A stretch of 64,000 bases of DNA from Henriciella sp. AS95 (lineage in GTDB: Bacteria > Pseudomonadota > Alphaproteobacteria > Caulobacterales > Hyphomonadaceae): assembly GCF_038900055.1 (NCBI RefSeq), contig NZ_JBBMQM010000001.1, forward strand, positions 2,232,001 through 2,296,000. The letters are read 5' to 3'. Under the pieces are notes generated by a model. That model worked only from the letters and a program-made list of their open reading frames with translations. It did not search any database and was not told the origin of the DNA. Both the position numbers and the translations under genes were made by a program. This document shows positions 19,388-29,334 of the stretch, piece by piece (position 1 is the stretch's first letter; every line of letters starts with the position of its first letter).

Positions 19388-20383
19388 ATGGGTAAAGTGC
19401 ACAAAAAATTGGCAGAGCGTGTTTGGCTTGCTCCAATGTCTGGCTCGACCGACGCCGCATTCCGCCGTCAGGCTGTGCGGTTCGGGGCCGAGGCGGTTGT
19501 GTCGGAGATGGTCGCCGGTGAAGCGCTCGCTTCGGCGCGGCCAGATATGGTGCGTCGTACCTGTCGACACGAAGGAAAAGGCCGCTGGATCGTGCAACTG
19601 GCAGCTCGCAAACCAGAGGATATGCGAGCGGGCGCGGGTCTAATGGCCGAAGCCGGCGTTGATCAGATCGATATAAATATGGGCTGCCCGGCTCGTCAGG
19701 TTACCGGTGGACAGTCGGGGTCAGCGCTGATGCGCGAGCCGGAACTGGCTCAGGCAATTATCGATGCAGCGCTTGAAGGGGCGGGCGACCGGCCGGTCTC
19801 GCTGAAGATGCGTTTGGGCTGGGATGATACAACCCTGAACGCGCCGGAGATCGCCCGCTACGCTGAACGAGCTGGTATCTGCATGATCACAGTCCATGGC
19901 CGCACGCGCTGTCAATTCTACAAGGGAACGGCCAGTTGGTCGGCGATCCGAGACACCGTCGACTCTGTGAGTCTTCCCGTCCTGGCAAATGGCGATATTG
20001 ATGGCGCTGCCAGTGCGTTTGATGCTCTGGCTCAGTCTGGCGCGGAAGGCGTCATGATTGGACGAGCCGCGATGGGGCGCCCCTGGATACTGGGCGCTGT
20101 TTCAGCAGCACTTCGTGGTGAATCGTTCGACACGCCCGACAGGCAAACACAACTCGATAGCCTGCTTGAGCAAATCGAGGACAGTCTGACGCTCTATGGA
20201 GCGCGGTTAGGTGCCCGTATCGTTCGCAAGCACATCTCGGCGGCGATAGCTCATCTGGATGCCGACTGGGCCGATGCAGAGCGCCGCGAAACGAGAGCCC
20301 TGGTCTGTCAGATCCCTGATGCTGAGCGCCTCATCGGCATCCTGCGTGATATCTATCTGGAAGAGCGGAGCCTGGCCGCATGA
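19388..20383 (+). CDS. dusB: tRNA-dihydrouridine synthase (DusB)
   Basis: Dus enzymes use FMN and NADPH to reduce uridine in the tRNA D-loop. The product is 331 residues with the TIM-barrel landmarks LAPMSGSTDAAFRR (N-terminal FMN site), DINMGCPARQV with the catalytic cysteine, MRLGWDD, TVHGRTR and the phosphate-binding GVMIGRAAMGRPW. The frame extends 31 codons upstream, but the ATG at 19388 matches the family start and follows AGGTGAG. dusB is the usual first gene of the alphaproteobacterial ntr cluster; its stop overlaps the ntrB start by four bases. Confidence 0.95.
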   Translation: MGKVHKKLAERVWLAPMSGSTDAAFRRQAVRFGAEAVVSEMVAGEALASARPDMVRRTCRHEGKGRWIVQLAARKPEDMRAGAGLMAEAGVDQIDINMGCPARQVTGGQSGSALMREPELAQAIIDAALEGAGDRPVSLKMRLGWDDTTLNAPEIARYAERAGICMITVHGRTRCQFYKGTASWSAIRDTVDSVSLPVLANGDIDGAASAFDALAQSGAEGVMIGRAAMGRPWILGAVSAALRGESFDTPDRQTQLDSLLEQIEDSLTLYGARLGARIVRKHISAAIAHLDADWADAERRETRALVCQIPDAERLIGILRDIYLEERSLAA

Positions 20384-21432
20384 TTTCAACGCTAAACCTT
20401 TCTGATCTGGCTCCATTCGCTTTGCTCCAACTGGATGACCGGCGCCGCATCGAGGCGGCTAACACCGAAGCGCAGATGGTGCTGGGACATTCAGAATCGA
20501 CATTGAGAGGCAAGGCTCTCAGCGAGTTCGTGTTTCACGACTCGCCTCTTTTTGAGTTGCTGGACCGGGTTTATGGCCAGGACGGTGATGTCAGCGCCCA
20601 TGGTGTTGCTGTCTCGGGGCCTGCCATTGGCGGCAACCGCTTGTTCGATGTGAAGCTTCGACCCGTTCCACCGAACAGGGCAATCATGGTCATTTCCGAG
20701 GCGCCTGCACGTGACCCTGCCGGGGGTGCCGTTGGCATCTCCGGATTCGGCCGTATTCTGGGTCACGAGGTAAAGAACCCGCTTGCTGGCATTTCCGGCG
20801 CCGCCCAGCTATTGTTGCGATCCGCGAGCGAAGACCAAGCGCCGCTCCTCGATATTATTCGCAGCGAAGCGCACCGGATTGAGCGACTGGTGAGTCGTCT
20901 GTCCGCGTTTGAGCTCTTTTCGTCCCCGCGGCGCGACCGCTTCAATATTCATGAGCTGCTGGACAAGGTCTTGCTTGCCGAGGAGGCAGCGCATGGCGGC
21001 GCTATCAGGTTGAGGCGCGCCTACGATCCGTCCTTGCCGGAAATACTTGGTGATGAAGATCATCTTCACGAAGCCTTCCAGAACATTGTCCGCAATGCCG
21101 CCGAAGCGGCTGCGGAAAGTGATGGAGGGGGGCAGGTGACGCTTCAAACCGCTTTCGAGACTGGTTTTGCATTCTCCAAGACACGCAATGCAAAACGCCT
21201 TCAGCGCGCGATCCGCGTTACCATTGAAGATAACGGTAAAGGCATTGCGCCGCGTCAGCGTGAACAGATGTTTGACATGTTCTCCTCAACGAAGGCCGGC
21301 GGCAGGGGGTTGGGCCTCAGCGTCGTCTCTGAAGTTGTCGCTGCCCATGAAGGGCGCATCAAGGTTGAAAGTCGACCCGGACAAACCCGCTTTTCAGTTT
21401 TCCTGCCAATGAAACAGGACCAACGCCCATGA
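20380..21432 (+). CDS. ntrB: Nitrogen regulation sensor histidine kinase NtrB
   Basis: NtrB phosphorylates NtrC in response to nitrogen status, usually through PII. The 350-residue soluble protein has a PAS-like region (about 10-110), the dimerisation/phospho-acceptor helix GHEVKNPLAGISGAAQ with His near residue 128, an N-box HLHEAFQNIVRNAAEAA, G1 IEDNGKGI and G2 GGRGLGLSVV. No membrane segment is seen. It overlaps dusB and ntrC by four bases each (ATGA), so the three should be translated together. Confidence 0.95.
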   Translation: MISTLNLSDLAPFALLQLDDRRRIEAANTEAQMVLGHSESTLRGKALSEFVFHDSPLFELLDRVYGQDGDVSAHGVAVSGPAIGGNRLFDVKLRPVPPNRAIMVISEAPARDPAGGAVGISGFGRILGHEVKNPLAGISGAAQLLLRSASEDQAPLLDIIRSEAHRIERLVSRLSAFELFSSPRRDRFNIHELLDKVLLAEEAAHGGAIRLRRAYDPSLPEILGDEDHLHEAFQNIVRNAAEAAAESDGGGQVTLQTAFETGFAFSKTRNAKRLQRAIRVTIEDNGKGIAPRQREQMFDMFSSTKAGGRGLGLSVVSEVVAAHEGRIKVESRPGQTRFSVFLPMKQDQRP

Positions 21433-22793
21433 CTCAGAAAACAATCCTTCTCGCTGAAGATGATGCCAGCATCCGTCTTGTTGTGAACCAGACGCTGGTC
21501 ACGGAAGGCTACCAGGTTCGCGCGACCAGCTCGGCCGACGCACTGGAGCGCTGGATACGCAATGGTGAAGGAGACGTCGTCGTTACAGACGTCTACCTCG
21601 GCGACACAGCAATCTTCGAACTTTTGCCTTCCATCAAGTTGGCGCGGCCAGAATTGCCGGTCATCGTGATGAGCGGGCAAAACACGATCCTGACCGCTGC
21701 GTCTGCGGCCCGTCACGGTGTGTTCGACTATCTTCCGAAGCCGTTCGATATCGATCAGCTCTCCAGCCTTGTCGGCCGTGCGCTCAAAGGACCGATAAAG
21801 AAGGACACGGCGGCGGCGGCCGCTGCTACCGAAGGCGAGGGTAGCCTGCCGCTGATAGGGCGCTCAGACCCCATGCAGGAGGTCTACCGGATCATTTCCC
21901 GCGTGATGAATACGGACCTTACCGTGTTGATCGAGGGTGAGTCTGGAACAGGCAAGGAGTTGGCGGCTCAGGCTATCCATCAACTCGGCAGCGGCAAGAA
22001 CGGCAAGTTCAAAGCACTCGATCTTGCCGCTATGCCAACTGATCAGATCAGCCGCGATCTGTTCGGCACGGAAGATGAGCCCGGGCTCGCCTTTGATAAA
22101 GAGGCAACGCTCTATCTCGACGAGATTGGAGATCTGCCAGCTGAAGCGCAAACTCAACTTGTGAAACTGATGAGGGAAGCAGGCGGCGCGCGCATCATTG
22201 CATCCACGCGCCAGCCACTCGCCAAACTGGTTGATGAGGGCCGTTTCCGCGAAGATTTGTTCTACCGAATAAACGTGGTGCGGATATTCATGCCGCCCCT
22301 TCGCCAGCGCAAAGAGGATATTCCAGAGCTGGTCAGAGCCTTCCTGTTGCGGGCTCAACGCAAAGGACTGTCGACCAAGCAAATCGAACCCGCCGCAATG
22401 GATCTGATGATGGCCTATGACTGGCCGGGCAATGTCAGAGAGCTTGAAAACCTCATTATGCGCCTGGCAGCGCTTAGCCCCGATGCCGTGATATCTCAGC
22501 GCGAGATCGAACGCGAGCTGCGGGCTGAAGCGCTGAAGGATATTTCGTCCAATTCGAGCTTCGAGAAGGAAATTGAGTCCCTGTTGCATCGCTTCGTTAT
22601 GGCTGATCTTCTGCAGGCGTCGCCGGACGACAGCAAGATTCATCAGCAGGTCATGGAGCAAGTCGAGCGCCCGCTGATCAAGCTCGCGCTTTCGGTGACA
22701 TCGGGCAACAAGCTGCGAACAGCGGCCCTGCTGGGCGTCAACAGAAATACGCTCCGTGCGCGTATAAACTCCCTGGGTATCGCAGACGAATAA
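21429..22793 (+). CDS. ntrC: NtrC-type response regulator lacking the GAFTGA loop
   Basis: The 454-residue protein has a receiver domain (1-125, phospho-acceptor Asp in VVTDVYLGD), an AAA+ domain (about 140-370) and a Fis-type helix-turn-helix (about 415-452, RTAALLGVNRNTLRARI). Walker A (GESGTGKE), Walker B (LYLDEIGD) and the arginine-finger region FREDLFYRI are intact. The segment between LFG and Walker B is about ten residues shorter than in E. coli NtrC and the sigma-54 contact motif GAFTGA is absent (22058-22125). NtrC of Rhodobacter capsulatus also lacks it and activates sigma-70 polymerase, so a sigma-54-independent mode is likely here. It overlaps ntrB by four bases. Confidence 0.94.
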   Translation: MTQKTILLAEDDASIRLVVNQTLVTEGYQVRATSSADALERWIRNGEGDVVVTDVYLGDTAIFELLPSIKLARPELPVIVMSGQNTILTAASAARHGVFDYLPKPFDIDQLSSLVGRALKGPIKKDTAAAAAATEGEGSLPLIGRSDPMQEVYRIISRVMNTDLTVLIEGESGTGKELAAQAIHQLGSGKNGKFKALDLAAMPTDQISRDLFGTEDEPGLAFDKEATLYLDEIGDLPAEAQTQLVKLMREAGGARIIASTRQPLAKLVDEGRFREDLFYRINVVRIFMPPLRQRKEDIPELVRAFLLRAQRKGLSTKQIEPAAMDLMMAYDWPGNVRELENLIMRLAALSPDAVISQREIERELRAEALKDISSNSSFEKEIESLLHRFVMADLLQASPDDSKIHQQVMEQVERPLIKLALSVTSGNKLRTAALLGVNRNTLRARINSLGIADE

Positions 22794-22869
22794 TTGACCT
22801 TTCGTCGTTCTGTTGCTCTAAATCCTCAGTGTTGCGGATGGGGCACAGCCGCGTGTGTGAGGTTAGAGT

Positions 22870-25065
22870 TTGGTCGGGTTCCTGAAGTCCAACAACTCCC
22901 AGTCCGGCTGGACGCTGTTCCAGTGGCTGTTTCTGGTCGCGGCATTTCTAGCGGCAACTGTAACATTTGTTGCAGTGTCCGACATGGATCCTATCGATCC
23001 AGTCAATCGCGACGTACAGGTTTTGCTTGTCGCCAATGCGCTGATTATCGGCATTTTGGCGCTCATCATCGTCCAGCGTTACATCGCAACACGGACGGCG
23101 CGAAAAGGTGAAGAGGGCGAGCGGCTTGCTCGTCGGTTTTTGCTTCTATTCGGAATTTCCGCAGCAATTCCGGCGCTGGTCGTTTCCTTGTTTCTGTGGG
23201 CAGCGATTTCCCGAGGGTTCGACACCTGGTTCGGTGAGCGGATCGTCACGCTTGTGGAGGAAACCGCCACGGTCGCGCGCCAGAATGTCGAAGAGTACAG
23301 CGACGTTCTGGAAGAAGACAGCCGCCTCATGGCTACGGACGTCAACAACGCCCTGGAAGGCCTGACAGACGATCCGGAGCGCTTCTCATCCTACCTCGGA
23401 ATACAAGCCTATGTGCGCAACATGCCGGCTGCCTACATCATCGATGATGGCGGTTTGCCACTCGCAATTGGTGAAAACACCAGTGGAAGCGGCTACTTCA
23501 GACGCCCTACATCATCAGCTTACGAGGAAGCGGAGCGTGGGGAAGTCGTCCTGTCGCTGCAGGAAGCAGATGGCTTCGCGACATCGCTGATCGCGCTTGA
23601 TGGGATGGAAAATACCTATCTGTATCTCGCCAAGCCGCTCGATAAGGAAGCTTTTGCGCGCCTGCGCCGGGCGGAACAGGCTTTGGAAGACTACAGGGCG
23701 GCAGGTGAGGTCAGTGCCAGGTCGCAGGCATTGTTCGTGATCGCATATGGTCAGATCGTGATCCTGGTGCTTCTGTTGGCCGTCCGGCTTGCGCTCGAGG
23801 CCGCAGGGAGGATCACAGGGCCGATTGGCCGTCTGGCAAGCGCCGCGCAATCCGTGCGCGACGGTAATCTCGATATTCGCGTCCCACTGCCAGGCAGCAA
23901 GGATGAAGTTCGCGCGCTGACGCGATCATTCAATGTCATGACTGAGCAACTTGGGGCGCAACGATCTGCGCTCGTGTCGGCTCGCGAGGATGCGGAAGAT
24001 CGCCGGCAGTTTCTCGAAACGCTGTTGGCAGAAGTCAGCGCCGGCGTCATCCGCGTCGATGAGGGGCTTTGCATTACATTGGCGAACCCGTCGGCTGCGC
24101 AGCTGCTCGGTACGGAAATAGAACTCGAGGGCGCAAACCTCGTCGATGTCGCGCCTGCCTTTCTGCGTTATTCCGAAGAAGCTCTTGTCACGGGTCAGCC
24201 GATAGATGCGTCTCTCGACGTGTCAGATCCGAATGGGCACCGCCACTTCCGGCTGAAAGTGGCAAAGGATACGTCGGGCGGTCTGGTGCTGACCTTTGAT
24301 GATGCGACACGTCTGGTGAATGCGCAAAGGCAGCTGGCCTGGCGGGATGTCGCTCGGCGGATCGCGCACGAAATCCGAAACCCTCTCACGCCAATCCAGT
24401 TGTCAGCAGAACGCCTCAGGCGCCGGTACACAAAATACATTCCGGAAGACGACGTCATCTTCGAGAAGTGTACAGACACGATCATGCGACAGGTGTCCGA
24501 CATCGGGCGAATGGTTGAAGAGTTTTCCGGCTTTGCGCGAATGCCCAAGCCGACCCTTGAGAGCTTCGATATTGCGTCCCTGGTTGAAGAGTCGGGTTTC
24601 GCCCAGCATGTGGTTAGCCCCGACATCCGGGTCGATATTACGCACGGTGTAAGACCGCTTGTGATTACGGGGGATGAAAGGCTGCTGAGCCAGGCGATCG
24701 GCAACATCATCAAAAACGCAGCCGAAGCGATTGACCGGCTCCCTGAGGACGTGGAAACCGATGGTCTGATTGAGGTCGCCACCATGGACAATGGCGATTC
24801 AGTCGAAATTGTCATCGAAGATAACGGGCCCGGCTTCCCGGAAGCAGCCAGAGAGCGGTTGCTGGAGCCTTATGTGACGACACGCGAAAAGGGGACCGGA
24901 CTGGGTCTGGCGATCGTCAACCGCATCATCATGGACCATGGCGGGTCAATTTCACTTCAAGAACGAGCGGATGGAAAACGAGGCGCACTCGTACGCATCA
25001 TTCTGCCTAAGCAGGCAGACGGTATTGCGAGCGCCGAACCAGAATTTGCGGAGGCAAACCAATGA
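22870..25065 (+). CDS. ntrY: Nitrogen regulation membrane sensor histidine kinase NtrY
   Basis: The 731-residue kinase pairs with NtrX and has been tied to nitrogen, redox and cell-envelope control in other alphaproteobacteria. There are three hydrophobic segments near the N-terminus (about 17-37, 52-70, 92-115), a periplasmic region (about 120-290), another transmembrane helix (about 293-315), a HAMP domain (RITGPIGRLASAAQSVRDG), a PAS domain (about 385-480), the phospho-acceptor ARRIAHEIRNPLTPIQLS (about 500-515) and an ATPase domain with NIIKNAAEAI, EDNGPGF and GTGLGLAIV. The start is TTG at 22870, eight bases after GTGAGG. The 76-base gap from ntrC leaves room for its own promoter. Confidence 0.95.
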   Translation: MVGFLKSNNSQSGWTLFQWLFLVAAFLAATVTFVAVSDMDPIDPVNRDVQVLLVANALIIGILALIIVQRYIATRTARKGEEGERLARRFLLLFGISAAIPALVVSLFLWAAISRGFDTWFGERIVTLVEETATVARQNVEEYSDVLEEDSRLMATDVNNALEGLTDDPERFSSYLGIQAYVRNMPAAYIIDDGGLPLAIGENTSGSGYFRRPTSSAYEEAERGEVVLSLQEADGFATSLIALDGMENTYLYLAKPLDKEAFARLRRAEQALEDYRAAGEVSARSQALFVIAYGQIVILVLLLAVRLALEAAGRITGPIGRLASAAQSVRDGNLDIRVPLPGSKDEVRALTRSFNVMTEQLGAQRSALVSAREDAEDRRQFLETLLAEVSAGVIRVDEGLCITLANPSAAQLLGTEIELEGANLVDVAPAFLRYSEEALVTGQPIDASLDVSDPNGHRHFRLKVAKDTSGGLVLTFDDATRLVNAQRQLAWRDVARRIAHEIRNPLTPIQLSAERLRRRYTKYIPEDDVIFEKCTDTIMRQVSDIGRMVEEFSGFARMPKPTLESFDIASLVEESGFAQHVVSPDIRVDITHGVRPLVITGDERLLSQAIGNIIKNAAEAIDRLPEDVETDGLIEVATMDNGDSVEIVIEDNGPGFPEAARERLLEPYVTTREKGTGLGLAIVNRIIMDHGGSISLQERADGKRGALVRIILPKQADGIASAEPEFAEANQ

Positions 25066-26450
25066 GTACAGACATTCTGATCGTGGACGATGAGCCAGAC
25101 ATTCGCGATTTGATCGCAGGGGTCCTCGAAGACGAAAACTACGCTGTGCGATGCGCTGCAACCGCAGAAAAAGCCCTCGAGGAAGTTCGCATGCGTGCGC
25201 CTGGGCTCGTCATCCTTGATGTGTGGCTGCAGGGAAGTGACATGGATGGCCTGTCATTGCTAAAGTTTCTGAAGTCCATCGATCCCCTTATTCCGGTCAT
25301 CGTGATCTCCGGCCACGGCAATATAGAGACCGCCGTCGCGGCGATCAGGCGCGGCGCTTACGACTTCATTGAGAAGCCTTTCAAGGCTGACCGTCTCCTG
25401 CACCTCGTCGATCGTGCACTGGAATCAACGGCGCTCAAGCGCGAGAATGCCTCCTTGCGCAACATGGTTGGCAGTAGCGACGACTGGATTGGCGATAGCC
25501 ACGCGGCGACCAATCTCCGGTCTTCAATTGGGAAGGTCGGACCGACCAATTCCCGGGTCATGATTGTCGGCCCGGCCGGGGCGGGCAAGGAGCTTGCTGC
25601 TCGCCTTATCCATCTCCACTCCAACCGCAGCGAAGGCCCGTTCGTGGTTGTTAACGCGGCGAACATTGCTCCAGACAGGATGGAGCAAGAGCTGTTCGGT
25701 GAAGAAGACAGTGAAGGCCGGCCGACACGAATTGGCCTGTTTGAGAAGGCTCATGACGGAACATTGCTTCTCGACGAAGTGGCCGACATGCCTCTGGGAA
25801 CGCAGAACAAGATCTTGCGGGTGCTCACCGAGCAGCGCTTTCAACGCGTCGGCGGCAAGTCTGATGTTCGGGTTGATGTGCGCGTCATGTCCGCCTCGAC
25901 CAAGGATTTAAAGGAGGAGATTGAGGCCAAGCGGTTTCGCGAGGACCTTTTTTATCGTCTGAGCGTCGTGCCGATCAAAGTGCCACCTCTGTCGGAGCGC
26001 CGGGATGACATTCCGGATCTCATCGCCCACTTTGCAGCGAAAATTGCAGACAGCACCGGGCTTAACCCTCGTTCGTTCTCCCAGGAAGCGATCGCTGTCC
26101 TGCAGTCGATGGAATGGCCCGGAAACGTTCGCCAACTTCGAAATCTTGTCGAGCGTATCCTGATTTTGTCTCCCAATGATGCCAAGCGGCCGGTGTCGGT
26201 CGATGAGCTGCCCCAAGAGCGCCATACGCCGGACGGTCGCAACGGTCCGTCCGCATCGGCCGAACTCGTTGGGCTATCCTTGCGCGACGCCAGAGAACAG
26301 TTCGAACGCGAATATCTGACGCTGCAAATCACCCGGTTCGATGGCAATATTTCCCGAACGGCTGAGTTCATCGGCATGGAACGGTCAGCTCTTCATAGAA
26401 AATTGAAGGCTCTTGGTGTAAACGCCTCGGCGAACCGTACGGAAGCTTAG
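25062..26450 (+). CDS. ntrX: NtrX-type response regulator lacking the GAFTGA loop
   Basis: A 462-residue NtrC-family regulator: receiver domain (1-120, Asp in VILDVWLQG), AAA+ domain (about 140-370; Walker A GPAGAGKE, Walker B LLLDEVADMP, FREDLFYRL) and a C-terminal Fis-type helix-turn-helix (RTAEFIGMERSALHRKL). As in its neighbour NtrC, no GAFTGA is present between LFGEE and Walker B (25690-25782), so direct sigma-54 activation is not expected; this is known for several alphaproteobacterial NtrX proteins. The ATG overlaps the ntrY stop by four bases. trkA follows two bases after its stop. Confidence 0.94.
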   Translation: MSTDILIVDDEPDIRDLIAGVLEDENYAVRCAATAEKALEEVRMRAPGLVILDVWLQGSDMDGLSLLKFLKSIDPLIPVIVISGHGNIETAVAAIRRGAYDFIEKPFKADRLLHLVDRALESTALKRENASLRNMVGSSDDWIGDSHAATNLRSSIGKVGPTNSRVMIVGPAGAGKELAARLIHLHSNRSEGPFVVVNAANIAPDRMEQELFGEEDSEGRPTRIGLFEKAHDGTLLLDEVADMPLGTQNKILRVLTEQRFQRVGGKSDVRVDVRVMSASTKDLKEEIEAKRFREDLFYRLSVVPIKVPPLSERRDDIPDLIAHFAAKIADSTGLNPRSFSQEAIAVLQSMEWPGNVRQLRNLVERILILSPNDAKRPVSVDELPQERHTPDGRNGPSASAELVGLSLRDAREQFEREYLTLQITRFDGNISRTAEFIGMERSALHRKLKALGVNASANRTEA

Positions 26451-26452
26451 CT

Positions 26453-27826
26453 ATGCGGGTAATAATTTGCGGCGCTGGCCGGGTAGGCCAGGGTATCGCT
26501 CGTCGACTTGCGAGCGAAGATCATGACATCGTGATGATTGATCAGGATGCTCGCCTGATCGATCAGGTGCAGGCCGAGATCGATGTGCGCGGGATCCAGG
26601 GGCACGCAGGGCATCCAGAAGTGCTGCGCAACGCAGGCGCCGAAGGCTGCGATATGATTATTGCAGTCACCTATTTCGATGAAATCAATATGGTGATCTG
26701 CCAGGTTGCCGACACGCTCTTTTCCATACCCACAAAGATCGCTCGGGTGCGCGCCCAGGAATATCTGGAACCTGTCTGGCGGTCGCTCTTCTCGCGTGAA
26801 GGCCTCGGCATCGACCTGGTTATTTCTCCCGAAATTGAAGTCGGTGACGCCATTCTGCAACGCTTCAAGACGCCCGGTGCGCTGATGAGCGTGAATTTCG
26901 GGCGAGGTGACGTTCAGTTGATCGGTATCGAAGTGCTGCCAGACAGCCCGGTCCTGGATACAGCCCTCGATCAGATTCAAGGCCTGTTTCCCAGTCTCAA
27001 TGCCCGCATCGTGGGCATCAGCCGGGGAGGGCACGCCTTCGCTCCTAGAGGCAATGACCATCTGAAAGTTGGCGATACCGCATATGTTGCGGTGCTGAAA
27101 TCACAGTCCAATCGGCTCAACAGCATCTTCAATCGCCCAGAAACCGACATGCGAAAAGTCGTCGTCGTCGGCGGTGGCAATGTTGGGCTCTATGTCGCGC
27201 GCGGTCTGGAAAAGCAGTCTGATGTTCGAGTCCGCGTCATCGAAGCCGATATCGGGCAGGCCGAACGGGCTGTGTCAGAGCTTAATCGAACGATCGTCAT
27301 TCATGGCGATGGCCTGACGCGAAACATTCTCGAAGAGTCCGACGCGATAACCGCTGACCTTGTTATCGCGACGACCCATGATGACAAAACCAACATCCTG
27401 ATTTCCAAGCTGGCCAAGCAGATGGGAGCGAAGCGGACACTTGCTCTGGTCAATGCGCCGGAGCTCGCTCAGCTCGCTCGAGAGATGAAGGTGGATGCCG
27501 TCCTCGACCCTAAAGCGCTGACCGTCTCCCGAATTCTGATGAAAATGCGTCGCGGTCGGATCCTGGCGCTTCAATCACTGGAAGACGGTACGGCGGAAAT
27601 TGCTGAGGGCGTGACATTAGAGACGTCTCCGCTCATCGGGAAAGCGCTTGGCTACGATGATCTCCCCAAAGGCATTACGGCCGCGGCGGTGCTGCGAGAT
27701 GGAGAAGTGATATTTGCCGGTCCGGAAGTGTCGCCGCGGGCCAATGACCATGTGTTGCTGTTTTATGAGCAGTCCATGACCAGCAAGGTCGAACAGTTCT
27801 TCCGCGTCAGTGCGGATTTCTTTTGA
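26453..27826 (+). CDS. trkA: Trk potassium uptake system, NAD-binding regulatory subunit TrkA
   Basis: TrkA is the cytoplasmic ring that gates TrkH in response to nucleotides. The 457-residue protein contains two tandem RCK modules, each a Rossmann domain plus a TrkA-C domain: the first begins MRVIICGAGRVGQGIAR, the second begins VVVVGGGNVGLYVARGL at about residue 233. Both Gly-rich loops are intact. It lies two bases after ntrX and 34 before trkH, so nitrogen-type regulation and potassium uptake share a transcript, as in other alphaproteobacteria. Confidence 0.95.
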   Translation: MRVIICGAGRVGQGIARRLASEDHDIVMIDQDARLIDQVQAEIDVRGIQGHAGHPEVLRNAGAEGCDMIIAVTYFDEINMVICQVADTLFSIPTKIARVRAQEYLEPVWRSLFSREGLGIDLVISPEIEVGDAILQRFKTPGALMSVNFGRGDVQLIGIEVLPDSPVLDTALDQIQGLFPSLNARIVGISRGGHAFAPRGNDHLKVGDTAYVAVLKSQSNRLNSIFNRPETDMRKVVVVGGGNVGLYVARGLEKQSDVRVRVIEADIGQAERAVSELNRTIVIHGDGLTRNILEESDAITADLVIATTHDDKTNILISKLAKQMGAKRTLALVNAPELAQLAREMKVDAVLDPKALTVSRILMKMRRGRILALQSLEDGTAEIAEGVTLETSPLIGKALGYDDLPKGITAAAVLRDGEVIFAGPEVSPRANDHVLLFYEQSMTSKVEQFFRVSADFF

Positions 27827-27860
27827 TCGTCCGTGCTGTGGCAGATCCTGAATTCATCTC

Positions 27861-29261
27861 ATGAATTACGCCGCGATCTTTCGAATGCTGGCATTCAGCG
27901 GCCTCGTTTATTCGAGCGCCATGATCCTATGCGCGATTGTGGCACTGATTTCGGGCGAAGTCCCACAAGTTAAGTCCTTTCTGGCCACGTCCGTCATTAT
28001 GTCGACGGTGTCGGTTTCCACACTTGTGCTGACTGGTACACCAAAACGGCGGGCAGTCCCCTCTGACGGTCTGGCTTTCATGGTTGTGTTCTGGTTCGCT
28101 TCTGCCGCCATGTGTGCGCCGCCATTTCTGGTTGGTTTGCCCAATCAAAGCATCATCACGGCTCTGCACGAGGCGGTATCTTGCCTGACGACAACCGGTC
28201 ATAGCGCGCTTGGAAACGGTCCATTGCCGTCGTCAATTCTGCTCTGGCGGGCCGTGCTCCATCTCGCGGGTGCAGTTGCAACAATCACCTTTGCTGCAAC
28301 GGTGCTTGCTGCTTTGAACCTCGACGGCCCAGGCATTCACAGAAACCATCTATTCAGCTTGTCAGATGCGAGCTTTTTCGACTCAATTCCGCGTGTCCTT
28401 CGAACGGTCCTTGCGGTGGCAATTGTTTGTATTCTGGTGGTTTTTTCAATTGAGGTGATCGGCGGAATTCCTGCAGATATCGCGTTTATGGACGCGGTGA
28501 GTGCCTTCAGTACTGGCCTTGTAGATCCGAGCGGCCTGACATCAGACGTCACGCGCGAAGCTCGGGCAATCGGTCTCAGTGTGGGCTTGTTGCTGGGGTC
28601 GATGGGCCTTTTTATTATCATTCAGGCGACTTCGGGGCTGTTTCGACGGACGCTGGTCGACGCGGAAGTTCTGACATTTTTTGCCGCCCTTACGATCTTC
28701 GCCCTTCTTGCATTTTCGCAGGGGCTCAAGGCGTTCAACGCGCTTGGGTGGTCGCTCTCGGCGCTCTCAACCAGCGGAATCGCGCTCGTTTCTCCGGTTT
28801 CGACGCACTCTCTTCCGCTTGCGCTACAGCTTGCACCGCCATTGATCGGCGGGGCGGCTTTGTCGGCAGCGGGCGGCATCAAACTGGCCCGGCTCTATGT
28901 GCTCAGCCGACGGGTCGGGCAGGAATTTCTCAGGATGGGTTTTCGCCAATCGATGATGCAATTCACATTTCGCAGGCGCGCCCAGTCTGATCGGACCATT
29001 ATGGGCATCTGGGTTTATCTGGTGGCGTACATCATGGCGTCAGTCTGCGGTCTTTTACTCTTCTCATTCACCGGCTCGGGATTCGAAGAGTCTATTACAG
29101 ACACAGTCGGTAGCCTGACCAACGCCGGAAACCTGATTGACCTTCAGAATCTCGTCGGACAGGAGATGAGGCAGTTCTGGCTCATTTTCGGCATGATATT
29201 GGGCAGACTTGAAGTTCTTGCCTTCGTTCCGCTCCTGACTGCTTCATTTTGGCGGCGATGA
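27861..29261 (+). CDS. trkH: Trk potassium uptake system, transmembrane subunit TrkH
   Basis: A 466-residue polytopic inner-membrane protein with about ten hydrophobic segments arranged as four M1-P-M2 repeats. The selectivity-filter glycines can be followed in the four P-loops: [28 protein letters not shown] and SLTNAGNLI, which is the TrkH/KtrB pattern. A conserved basic segment [15 protein letters not shown] lies in the cytoplasmic loop before the last repeat. The pairing with trkA immediately upstream supports the assignment. The 73 bases after it lead to hfq and contain a small inverted repeat TTGCC-AAT-GGCAA at 29274-29286 of unknown meaning. Confidence 0.93.
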   Translation: MNYAAIFRMLAFSGLVYSSAMILCAIVALISGEVPQVKSFLATSVIMSTVSVSTLVLTGTPKRRAVPSDGLAFMVVFWFASAAMCAPPFLVGLPNQSIITALHEAVSCLTTTGHSALGNGPLPSSILLWRAVLHLAGAVATITFAATVLAALNLDGPGIHRNHLFSLSDASFFDSIPRVLRTVLAVAIVCILVVFSIEVIGGIPADIAFMDAVSAFSTGLVDPSGLTSDVTREARAIGLSVGLLLGSMGLFIIIQATSGLFRRTLVDAEVLTFFAALTIFALLAFSQGLKAFNALGWSLSALSTSGIALVSPVSTHSLPLALQLAPPLIGGAALSAAGGIKLARLYVLSRRVGQEFLRMGFRQSMMQFTFRRRAQSDRTIMGIWVYLVAYIMASVCGLLLFSFTGSGFEESITDTVGSLTNAGNLIDLQNLVGQEMRQFWLIFGMILGRLEVLAFVPLLTASFWRR

Positions 29262-29334
29262 ACAAGGCAGGTCTTGCCAATGGCAAATAATGCAGTTAGC
29301 GCCTGCAAAAAACAAAGCGAACAGGCTCAAGATC

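Noticed and set aside
21864-22661. 265-codon minus-strand open frame inside ntrC.
   Set aside because: Antisense to a clear AAA+ regulator with intact motifs; no ribosome site or conserved features.
29274-29286. TTGCC-AAT-GGCAA repeat upstream of hfq.
   Set aside because: A 5-bp stem with a 3-base loop is too small to distinguish from chance; noted in the trkH entry only.
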